A model generated the notes under the pieces. The model did not search any database and was not told the DNA's origin. It saw only the letters and a program-made list of their open reading frames with translations. Position numbers and translations under genes: made by a program. Below, in pieces: positions 15,567 to 21,176 of a stretch of 21,176 nt of DNA; position 1 is the stretch's first letter; every line of letters starts with the position of its first letter. The stretch is taken from contig DILZ01000035.1 of NCBI GenBank assembly GCA_002425305.1, positions 15,627 through 36,802 of the forward strand. The letters run 5' to 3'. The DNA is from Ruminococcaceae bacterium UBA5579. GTDB taxonomy: Bacteria; Bacillota; Clostridia; Oscillospirales; Ruminococcaceae.

Positions 15567-16580
15567 ATGAACAGGAACTTTAAAGCTATAGGCGCGGCAG
15601 TGTTGACTGCTGTAATGTGCGTTTCTTTAACTGGGTGCGCGAACAACGCGAATAATGAGAAGCCCTCAAAACTCAACGAGAGCAATATCGAGAGCCGCAT
15701 CGAAAGCAATTTCAATGTAAACTCAAATAACCAGTCCTCGTCAACACCGGATGAAATATCGGAACCCAAAGAGGTGAAGCTTGAACCGACCGACGAGATA
15801 AAAAATGCGAAACTTAATTCGGGCTTGGTGCAGTATAACAACGATATTTTTCAGCGCGGCGGTTACATAACCGCAGCCGACTTTGTTGAGAAGTATAAGG
15901 ACAGCTACGACATCTCATACTCTTGTCCTATTGACTATTTGATAAAAAATGCGGGTTCTTACGATGAATGTAAGGATTATCTTCTAGAGTATCACGATAA
16001 CTTTATTGGAGGAGCATACAATCATTTTGGTATGCGCTGGGGAAAAAGGGAATCCGGTCTCGGCGTTTATAAAGGTTGTCTATACTATCTGACGCTCACG
16101 CCAAAAAACAACAGTTACGGTCATTCGGTTAAAGCCTATGTTGTAAACGCCACCTCGCCCGATGAGAAAATAACCCTTGATAAAGCAATTGTTATCGAGA
16201 TAGAATCAGAATACAGCGATTATAAATATATTACACCCGAATGGTATCCATTAGGTCTTAACACTAGTGACTTTAAGGATAAATACGATTCTGAAAACAA
16301 AAGCTACACGCTAAAAAAACTGTGCGGGGCACTTGAAGCCAAGGGATTGACTAAAAACAGCAAATTTGAGCAAACAGGAAACTTGCTTCCTGAATTTTCC
16401 AAAGAAGAAAATTATAATACTTATTGGAAGCAAGGCAACGATGGAATAAGGTGTTATATTGTGGGCGAGCAAAACCTCTTCGGAGCAAAACCGCTTTATT
16501 ATTACAATTTTACTATAGATTCCAACACCGATAAGGTATCTTATGCTCAATGTTTTCTCGAATTCTTTATTAAAGATTGA
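15567..16580 (+). CDS. Uncharacterised lipoprotein
   Basis: A 337-residue exported lipoprotein. The ATG at 15567 follows GGAGG and opens a clean signal peptide: basic start MNRNFKAIG, hydrophobic core AAVLTAVMCVSL, and lipobox LTGC with the lipidated cysteine at residue 24. Upstream in-frame starts lie in the RNA leader and would destroy the signal peptide. The mature protein begins with a low-complexity linker rich in N, S and E (about 25-75), then a globular part starting near GGYITAADFVEKYKDSYDIS. The enzymatic role, if any, is not visible. Transcription must pass through the structured RNA and its terminator. A terminator follows the gene, so this is a single-gene unit. I do not recognise the family. 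Confidence 0.85.
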   Translation: MNRNFKAIGAAVLTAVMCVSLTGCANNANNEKPSKLNESNIESRIESNFNVNSNNQSSSTPDEISEPKEVKLEPTDEIKNAKLNSGLVQYNNDIFQRGGYITAADFVEKYKDSYDISYSCPIDYLIKNAGSYDECKDYLLEYHDNFIGGAYNHFGMRWGKRESGLGVYKGCLYYLTLTPKNNSYGHSVKAYVVNATSPDEKITLDKAIVIEIESEYSDYKYITPEWYPLGLNTSDFKDKYDSENKSYTLKKLCGALEAKGLTKNSKFEQTGNLLPEFSKEENYNTYWKQGNDGIRCYIVGEQNLFGAKPLYYYNFTIDSNTDKVSYAQCFLEFFIKD

Positions 16581-16617
16581 TCCAACGCAAAACCGATACT
16601 TTCTGCGATCATACATA

Positions 16618-16644
16618 AGCCGCCCTTCGGGGCGGTTAGTTTTT
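16618..16644 (+). terminator. Rho-independent terminator of the lipoprotein gene
   Basis: AGCCGCCC and GGGCGGTT form an 8-bp stem on a TTCG loop, followed by AG and TTTTT. Confidence 0.92.
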
Positions 16645-16710
16645 GCCGACAAACTACAAGATTTTTCTCGTCAAAAGAAAATAGAAATTTTTCCAATCCC
16701 ATTTTTTGTA

Positions 16711-16740
16711 GAATATCAACCCCGATTTCCGACAATACTA
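16711..16740 (+). promoter_or_regulatory. Forespore-type (sigma-F/sigma-G) promoter of sigG
   Basis: GAATA (16711-16715), 15 bases, then GACAATACTA (16731-16740). This fits the sigma-F -10 pattern GGNRANANTR at nine of ten positions and, read with 18-base spacing, the sigma-G pattern (GHATR...CATACTA-like AATACTA) at all but one position. No sigma-A boxes of comparable quality are present. The sigG start is about 30 bases downstream. Confidence 0.65.
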
Positions 16741-16770
16741 CTTGTACAAAAACAAGTCGGAGGTCGGGAT

Positions 16771-17541
16771 ATGTTTTACAATAAAGTTGAGATCGCGGGC
16801 GTAAATACGTCAAATTTGAAGGTGCTGAAGGAAACGGAGAAAACGGAGCTATTGAAACGTATCAAGGACGGAGATATGGACGCGCGCGATGAGCTTATCC
16901 GCGGTAATCTGCGGCTTGTATTGAGCGTTATCCAGCGCTTTATGGGCAGGGGAGAACGCGCCGACGATCTGTTTCAGGTTGGGTGTATCGGGCTTATCAA
17001 GGCGATAGACAACTTCGATATTTCGCAGAACGTTCGGTTTTCAACGTATGCCGTGCCAATGATTATGGGCGAGCTGCGGCGTTATCTGCGCGACAACGCT
17101 CCGGTGCGCGTTAGCCGTTCAATGCGCGATCTGGCGTACAGAGCAATGCAGTCGCGGGAGCGTCTGACCGCTGAAAACGGCTGCGAACCCAAAGTTGAGG
17201 ATATTGCGAAGGATCTTGACGTTCCTCGTCGTGAGGTCGTTGTGGCACTTGAAGCGATAAGCGATCCGATTTCGCTTTATGAACCGGTTTTTTCCGAATC
17301 GGGCGATACCATATTTGTGCTTGATCAGCTGGGGGATCACAACGATGATATGAATTGGCTAAACGAGATATCACTGAAAGAAGCGATAGCGGGACTGGGA
17401 AAACGGGAAAAGCGAATACTGGATCTCCGTTTCTTTCGCGGAAAGACGCAGGTCGAGGTCGCAAAGGAGATAGGTATAAGCCAGGCGCAGGTATCGCGGT
17501 TGGAAAAGGGCGCACTCAATAAAATCAAGAACCATATTTAA
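16771..17541 (+). CDS. sigG: RNA polymerase sporulation sigma factor SigG
   Basis: A 257-residue sigma factor that directs late forespore transcription. The N-terminal signature [15 protein letters not shown] is specific to sigma-G, as is the almost unchanged stretch [12 protein letters not shown]. Region 2 follows ([40 protein letters not shown]), then region 3 ([20 protein letters not shown]) and region 4 ([34 protein letters not shown]). The ATG at 16771 follows GGAGG with seven bases between. Upstream lies a forespore-type promoter, which fits the known control of sigG by sigma-F and its own product. The gene faces sigE, and the two stop codons overlap, so no terminator separates them. 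In most sporulating Firmicutes sigG follows sigE in the same direction. Confidence 0.97.
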   Translation: MFYNKVEIAGVNTSNLKVLKETEKTELLKRIKDGDMDARDELIRGNLRLVLSVIQRFMGRGERADDLFQVGCIGLIKAIDNFDISQNVRFSTYAVPMIMGELRRYLRDNAPVRVSRSMRDLAYRAMQSRERLTAENGCEPKVEDIAKDLDVPRREVVVALEAISDPISLYEPVFSESGDTIFVLDQLGDHNDDMNWLNEISLKEAIAGLGKREKRILDLRFFRGKTQVEVAKEIGISQAQVSRLEKGALNKIKNHI

Positions 17542-18257
17542 TTGGTAACCTTTTCAAGTTCCTCACGAAGCTGCTTTATTATCCTTTTTTCAAGACGCGA
17601 AATGTAGCTTTGTGAGATACCGATCTCATCGGCTACTTCCTTTTGAGTTTTTTCTTTCTTGCCGTTTAATCCGAACCGCATTTCCATAATCTGCTTTTCA
17701 CGCGGCTGAAGATGGTCTATCGCTTCGTGGAGCAGTTGTTTTTCAACCTCCTCGTCAAGGTGTGCATTGACATAGTCGTTTTCCGTTCCAAGAACGTCCG
17801 AGAGCAGCAGCTCGTTTCCGTCCCAGTCAACGTTCAGCGGCTCGTCAATTGAGATGTCGTAGCGGTATTGCGAATATTTACGCAGGTACATCAGTATTTC
17901 GTTTTCAATGCAGCGTGAAGCATATGTCGCGAGCTTTATCTTTTTATCAACAGAAAAAGTATTTACCGCTTTAATAAGTCCCAATGTTCCGATAGATACC
18001 AGGTCTTCCAGCCATATCCCCGTGTTTTCAAATTTTTTCGCAATGTAGACAACAAGCCGAAGATTGTGAACTATCAGCTTTTCCCGCGCTGTGTCGTAAT
18101 CCGTCGCCATCAGCCTGAACGTGGCTTCTTCCTCCTCTTTGGTGAGCGGAGCGGGCAGCTGCTCGGAACCGTTTATGTAATGAACGTAATTATTGCATTT
18201 TCGAGAGGCTTTTTTATACAGCCATAGTCTTACTTTTATCAGAATTTTCTTAAACAT
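17538..18257 (-). CDS. sigE: RNA polymerase sporulation sigma factor SigE (pro-form)
   Basis: A 239-residue protein, the same length as the Bacillus protein. The first 28 or so residues ([20 protein letters not shown] onward) form the amphipathic, basic pro-sequence that holds the factor at the membrane until SpoIIGA removes it; [16 protein letters not shown] marks the cleavage neighbourhood. The mature factor controls early mother-cell genes. Region 2 ([40 protein letters not shown]), the SigE-specific block [17 protein letters not shown] and region 4 ([32 protein letters not shown]) are all intact. The start lies behind GGAGGAG, 15 bases after spoIIGA ends, so the two form one operon. Its 3' end overlaps that of sigG on the other strand. 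Confidence 0.97.
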   Translation of the reverse strand: MFKKILIKVRLWLYKKASRKCNNYVHYINGSEQLPAPLTKEEEEATFRLMATDYDTAREKLIVHNLRLVVYIAKKFENTGIWLEDLVSIGTLGLIKAVNTFSVDKKIKLATYASRCIENEILMYLRKYSQYRYDISIDEPLNVDWDGNELLLSDVLGTENDYVNAHLDEEVEKQLLHEAIDHLQPREKQIMEMRFGLNGKKEKTQKEVADEIGISQSYISRLEKRIIKQLREELEKVTN

Positions 18258-18272
18258 AATCGCTCCTCCGTT

Positions 18273-19091
18273 TTATATTGAAATGATTTTTGGGTTGAAC
18301 ACACAATCAACGTCACTGCCAAGCGTTTTTTTTGTAACCCCCACAAAGCCGTCCGCCGTTTTCCCGTCTATCATAATATCCGCTTTGAAAATTGGCATAA
18401 GAGCTTCCGAACTAATAGTTTGACAGGGAATTACTCTTAATGCTTCGGTAAACTTGCCGTCAAAATAATCAAGAATTTCACATGGCACAAGCGGTGCGAT
18501 CTTGTCCAAATTACATACCACAACGGGCTTTCCGCTGAAAAGATCACATAGCTCGTTTCCCGTATCGCAAAGACCGCGAATCGTGATCTTACATTTGTCC
18601 GCAGAAATCGTTACCGTACATATTTTGTTGCAATGCAGTCTTTTGTCTGCAAAAAATCTAATAAGCCGCACCGCGCAGTAAGCTGCAGCGGTAAACGCCG
18701 CGATAGCCGATATCGGAATGTTGAAATAAGCCGTACCGTTAGACCAAACCATATTAAGCGGAGCGGCAAAAGTCCAAAGAGCAAGCATAATTCCCGCGAA
18801 GGTAAAGCTCACGACAAGGAAAAACAGTACACATATTGCGAAATCGGTTGGTTTTTGCTTACCGAACGTTATAAAAACGACAAGTGCGCCCAAAGCGATC
18901 TTTATAAGAACCACCAAAAAAAACGGAAGCTCCGGCAGCAATATCACCAAAGCGCCCAATGCTCCGATAAAAGCGGATAAAACGCATTTTTTTCGTGAGC
19001 ATACACGGCGCATTATCATTACGGTCGCTCGTATAAGGAAATAGTTTATGTACAAATTAAGAACTATCAGAACGTCAACATATACCACCAA
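18273..19091 (-). CDS. spoIIGA: Sporulation sigma-E processing peptidase SpoIIGA
   Basis: A 272-residue membrane protease that cleaves pro-sigma-E at the sporulation septum after a forespore signal. The first half has about five hydrophobic spans (starting MVVYVDVLIVLNLYINYFLI). The C-terminal half is the cytoplasmic aspartic protease domain, with the catalytic aspartate D176 in GLCDTGNEL, and later GKPVVVCNL and the usual VGVTKKTLGSDVDCVFNP-type ending. The start is taken as the TTG whose complement is at 19089-19091, because GGAGG lies eight bases upstream and MVVYVDV matches family N-termini. The open frame extends 16 codons further upstream without support. sigE follows 15 bases later. 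Confidence 0.93.
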   Translation of the reverse strand: MVVYVDVLIVLNLYINYFLIRATVMIMRRVCSRKKCVLSAFIGALGALVILLPELPFFLVVLIKIALGALVVFITFGKQKPTDFAICVLFFLVVSFTFAGIMLALWTFAAPLNMVWSNGTAYFNIPISAIAAFTAAAYCAVRLIRFFADKRLHCNKICTVTISADKCKITIRGLCDTGNELCDLFSGKPVVVCNLDKIAPLVPCEILDYFDGKFTEALRVIPCQTISSEALMPIFKADIMIDGKTADGFVGVTKKTLGSDVDCVFNPKIISI

Positions 19092-19118
19092 CCCGACCAC
19101 CTCCGCTTGTACATACTT

Positions 19119-19165
19119 ATTATAATTCAAAAAGAGCATAAAATATGCCGAATTCGGTAGTCGAA
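19119..19165 (-). promoter_or_regulatory. Possible spoIIGA promoter with a Spo0A-box-like site
   Basis: On the minus strand a perfect TATAAT (19124-19119) lies about 28 bases before the spoIIGA start, with no good -35 box. A 0A-box-like heptamer (AGTCGAA on plus, 19159-19165; consensus TGTCGAA) is 34 bases further upstream. spoIIG in Bacillus is a sigma-A/Spo0A promoter, which fits, but the box is one base off and overlaps a terminator hairpin. Confidence 0.4.
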
Positions 19166-19172
19166 TCCGGCA
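19138..19172 (-). terminator. Terminator of prfC
   Basis: A hairpin of 11 pairs with one mismatch and one G-T pair (TGCCGAATTCGG, loop TAG, TCGAATCCGGCA as read on the plus strand) is followed on the minus strand by TATTTTAT. A T-rich run on the other side could make it bidirectional. Confidence 0.75.
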
Positions 19173-19284
19173 ATTTTATTTTGTTTCGGGTCGTTATCCG
19201 TTGTTTTTCAGCGAGTTTGGCAGACTTTCATAAATTCCAGTCCGGTGTAAGCAACAAACTTAAACCGTGTACTATCAATTGACG

Positions 19285-20889
19285 TCAATCTCTGTTAAAT
19301 TCCGCAAGCTCCAAACCTTCGTTCTTGTCCAAAGCCCACTTGATGTTCCACTCGCTTGTGAAAATCAGCAGATAGTTCTCCTTAACGTCTTGAATAAGTT
19401 TCGTATCGGACGTGATTGTCAGCTTTTGCAGTTCGTCCAATCCACCTGCAAGGTGCTTCTCGCTGGTTATCCAGCGAATAAATTCATAAGACAAGTCCTC
19501 GCGGATAATATCAACGTTGTACTCGTTTTTAAGTCGGTATTCAAGAACTTCAAACTGCAATACGCCGACAACGCCGACTATTACCTCCTCAAATCCTGTC
19601 TGCGGCTCGGAGAATATCTGTATCGCACCCTCTTGCGCTATTTGAGTTGTTCCCTTGATGAACTGCTTGCGTTTAAGCGTATCCTTCGGACGAACACGCG
19701 AGAAATGCTCCGGCGCGAATGTCGGTATGCCTTCAAACGTTACCTTTTTTTTCGGCGCGCACAGTGTGTCGCCTATCGAGAACACTCCGGGGTCGAAAAC
19801 GCCCATAATATCGCCTGCGTATGCCTCGCTGATGACCTCGCGGTCGTTTGCCATTATCTGCTGAGGCTGCGAAAGCCGCATAGTGCGGTTGTTTTGAACG
19901 TGCAAAACTTCCATATCCTTATCGAATTTGCCGCTGACGATACGCATAAACGCTATTCTGTCGCGGTGCGCTTTATTCATATTAGCCTGTATCTTGAAAA
20001 CAAACGCCGAGAAGCTCTCGTCAAACGGATCGACGATACCGTCCGACGTGTTACGGGGCAGCGGGGAAGTGGTCATTTTCAGAAAGTTCTCAAGGAACGG
20101 TTCTACTCCGAAATTTGTAAGTGCAGAGCCGAAGAACACAGGCGACAGCTTCCCCGAATTAACAAGCTCCGCGTCGAATTCCTCGGACGCGCCGTCAAGA
20201 AGCTCCACATCGTCGCGCAGCGTGTTGTAGTTTGTTTGTCCGATCAAATCGGCAAGACCGCTGTCGTTCAGATCGACTTCCGTTTTTGCTACTTCCTTTG
20301 TGCCGCCGTTTGCTTCAAAAGATACAATATGGCGGTGCTCGCGGTCGTAAACTCCCTTAAACTCCTTTCCCGAGCCGATAGGCCAATTGACGGGATAGGT
20401 TTTTATACCCAACTCGCTTTCTATCTCATCCAGCAGCTCGAACGGATTTCGCGCCTCTCTGTCCATTTTGTTGATGAACGTGAAAATCGGAATATTGCGC
20501 AGAGTGCATACTTTAAAGAGCTTGCGCGTCTGATTTTCGACACCTTTAGCCGCGTCAATTACCATAACCGCGGAATCAGCCGCCATAAGCGTACGATAAG
20601 TGTCCTCCGAGAAGTCTTGATGTCCCGGTGTGTCAAGAATGTTTATACAGTATCCCTCATAGTTGAACTGCATAACCGATGATGTTACGGAGATACCGCG
20701 CTGCTTTTCGATCTCCATCCAATCGGAGGTCGCGTGACGCGCGTTTTTCTTGCCTTTGACAGCACCTGCCATAGCGATAGCTCCCCCGTATAGCAGGAAC
20801 TTCTCCGTCAGTGTTGTTTTGCCCGCGTCCGGGTGAGAAATTATAGCGAATGTTCTTCGTCTTTCTATTTCGTGTTTTAAATCAGCCAT
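19285..20889 (-). CDS. prfC: Peptide chain release factor 3
   Basis: A 534-residue GTPase that removes RF1 or RF2 from the ribosome after termination. Motifs are G1 SHPDAGKT (18-25), G2 RGISV (64-68), G3 DTPG in DTPGHQDF (86-93) and G4 NKMD (140-143). RF3-specific blocks include GAVKGKKNARHATSDWMEIE in the N-terminal switch region, MRIVSGKFDKDMEVLH in domain II, and VGVVGVLQFEVLEYRLKNEY near the C-terminus. Length is normal for RF3. The ATG follows AAGGAAG. It lies 56 bases after a flippase-like gene on the same strand and may share its transcript; a hairpin terminator separates it from spoIIGA. The long opposing open frame on the plus strand is a shadow. Confidence 0.97.
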   Translation of the reverse strand: MADLKHEIERRRTFAIISHPDAGKTTLTEKFLLYGGAIAMAGAVKGKKNARHATSDWMEIEKQRGISVTSSVMQFNYEGYCINILDTPGHQDFSEDTYRTLMAADSAVMVIDAAKGVENQTRKLFKVCTLRNIPIFTFINKMDREARNPFELLDEIESELGIKTYPVNWPIGSGKEFKGVYDREHRHIVSFEANGGTKEVAKTEVDLNDSGLADLIGQTNYNTLRDDVELLDGASEEFDAELVNSGKLSPVFFGSALTNFGVEPFLENFLKMTTSPLPRNTSDGIVDPFDESFSAFVFKIQANMNKAHRDRIAFMRIVSGKFDKDMEVLHVQNNRTMRLSQPQQIMANDREVISEAYAGDIMGVFDPGVFSIGDTLCAPKKKVTFEGIPTFAPEHFSRVRPKDTLKRKQFIKGTTQIAQEGAIQIFSEPQTGFEEVIVGVVGVLQFEVLEYRLKNEYNVDIIREDLSYEFIRWITSEKHLAGGLDELQKLTITSDTKLIQDVKENYLLIFTSEWNIKWALDKNEGLELAEFNRD

Positions 20890-20945
20890 TTAATATTCTT
20901 CCTTAATTTGATTTCTTTTCGAGCGACCACATTATTAATTTAACG

Positions 20946-21176
20946 TCAGCGATCCTGCTTGTCTTTTCTGTCGGCTGCTCTGCTACTAAAATTTTTAAGC
21001 TCGTCCGTGTCGGGTGCTGTTATTCCCTCACGTTTAAGTGTAAGCAAGTGACATATCCCGACGATTATCGGCAAGTAGAAGGTGAATATCCTCCAAAGCA
21101 TCGTAGCGGCACTTGTATATGAACCGAATATTTTATTGAAAAAGCCCACATATCCGAGCTCTGCCGCACCCATTGC
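20946..21176 (-). CDS. Flippase-like/MprF-type integral membrane protein, C-terminal end (partial)
   Basis: Only the last 76 residues are inside the window; the 5' part lies beyond base 21176. The segment AMGAAELGYVGFFNKIFGSY then TMLWRIFTFYLPIIVGICHL resembles the final two membrane helices of the lysylphosphatidylglycerol synthase transmembrane family (UPF0104/YbhN-like, the flippase part of MprF), in which a G-x-x-E motif precedes a last W-R-x-x-T-x-Y-L-P-I-x-x-G helix. A basic, charged cytoplasmic tail ends the protein. Members move lipids across the membrane; whether this one has a synthase domain cannot be told. prfC follows 56 bases downstream. Confidence 0.6.
   Translation of the reverse strand, partial: AMGAAELGYVGFFNKIFGSYTSAATMLWRIFTFYLPIIVGICHLLTLKREGITAPDTDELKNFSSRAADRKDKQDR

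Noticed and set aside
19092..19139. Longer N-terminus for SpoIIGA
   Set aside because: The extra 16 residues cover the ribosome binding site and the predicted -10 region, and family members begin at the M/V-V-Y-V-D-V equivalent.
19267..20682. Plus-strand open frame of 471 codons opposite prfC
   Set aside because: It lies wholly antisense to a confident RF3 gene, is rich in Arg, Leu, Cys and Val as expected of a shadow frame, and has no ribosome binding site or recognisable motif.

Overview
The window looks like a chromosomal segment from an endospore-forming, low-to-mid GC Firmicute of the class Clostridia, probably a gut Ruminococcaceae/Oscillospiraceae-type bacterium. The grounds are the sporulation genes spoIIGA, sigE and sigG, strong GGAGG ribosome binding sites, sigma-A promoters with TTGACA/TATAAT and 17-base spacing, TTG and GTG starts, and RF3 and TypA of the Firmicutes type. 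I cannot name the species from sequence alone.

Layout, plus strand: the tail of gatB; a small unknown protein; a GNAT acetyltransferase; an isolated hisA carrying an unusual C-terminal extension of about 110 residues; an SDR-type NAD-dependent epimerase; and a membrane-anchored ComEC-like metallo-beta-lactamase-fold hydrolase. A sigma-A promoter then drives typA, followed by a small Imm51-like gene and a terminator. Next is a tight run of a MATE exporter, an unknown gene and an RluA-family pseudouridine synthase. gap (GAPDH) stands alone between a strong promoter and a strong terminator. An unknown three-pass membrane protein has its own promoter. It is followed by a two-gene unit: a large multidomain protein with LOTUS-like modules and a DUF3825 domain, then an unknown 334-residue protein. 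A strongly promoted, highly structured RNA with its own terminator lies immediately in front of a lipoprotein gene.

The right side is the sporulation block. sigG (plus strand, behind a forespore-type promoter) faces spoIIGA-sigE (minus strand), and the two sigma genes overlap at their stop codons. This differs from the usual co-directional spoIIGA-sigE-sigG order. Upstream of spoIIGA on the minus strand are prfC (release factor 3) and the end of a flippase-like/MprF-type membrane protein.

SigE and SpoIIGA form one functional unit: SpoIIGA is the membrane aspartic protease that activates pro-sigma-E in the mother cell, while sigma-G acts in the forespore. The rest is a mix of housekeeping functions (tRNA amidation, histidine synthesis, ribosome function, glycolysis, rRNA modification) and poorly known accessory genes. 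The most unusual items are the structured RNA leader at 15388-15546, the inverted sigG, the hisA extension, the duplicated-module DUF3825 protein with an internal base-composition shift, and a dyad element shared by the typA and gap upstream regions.
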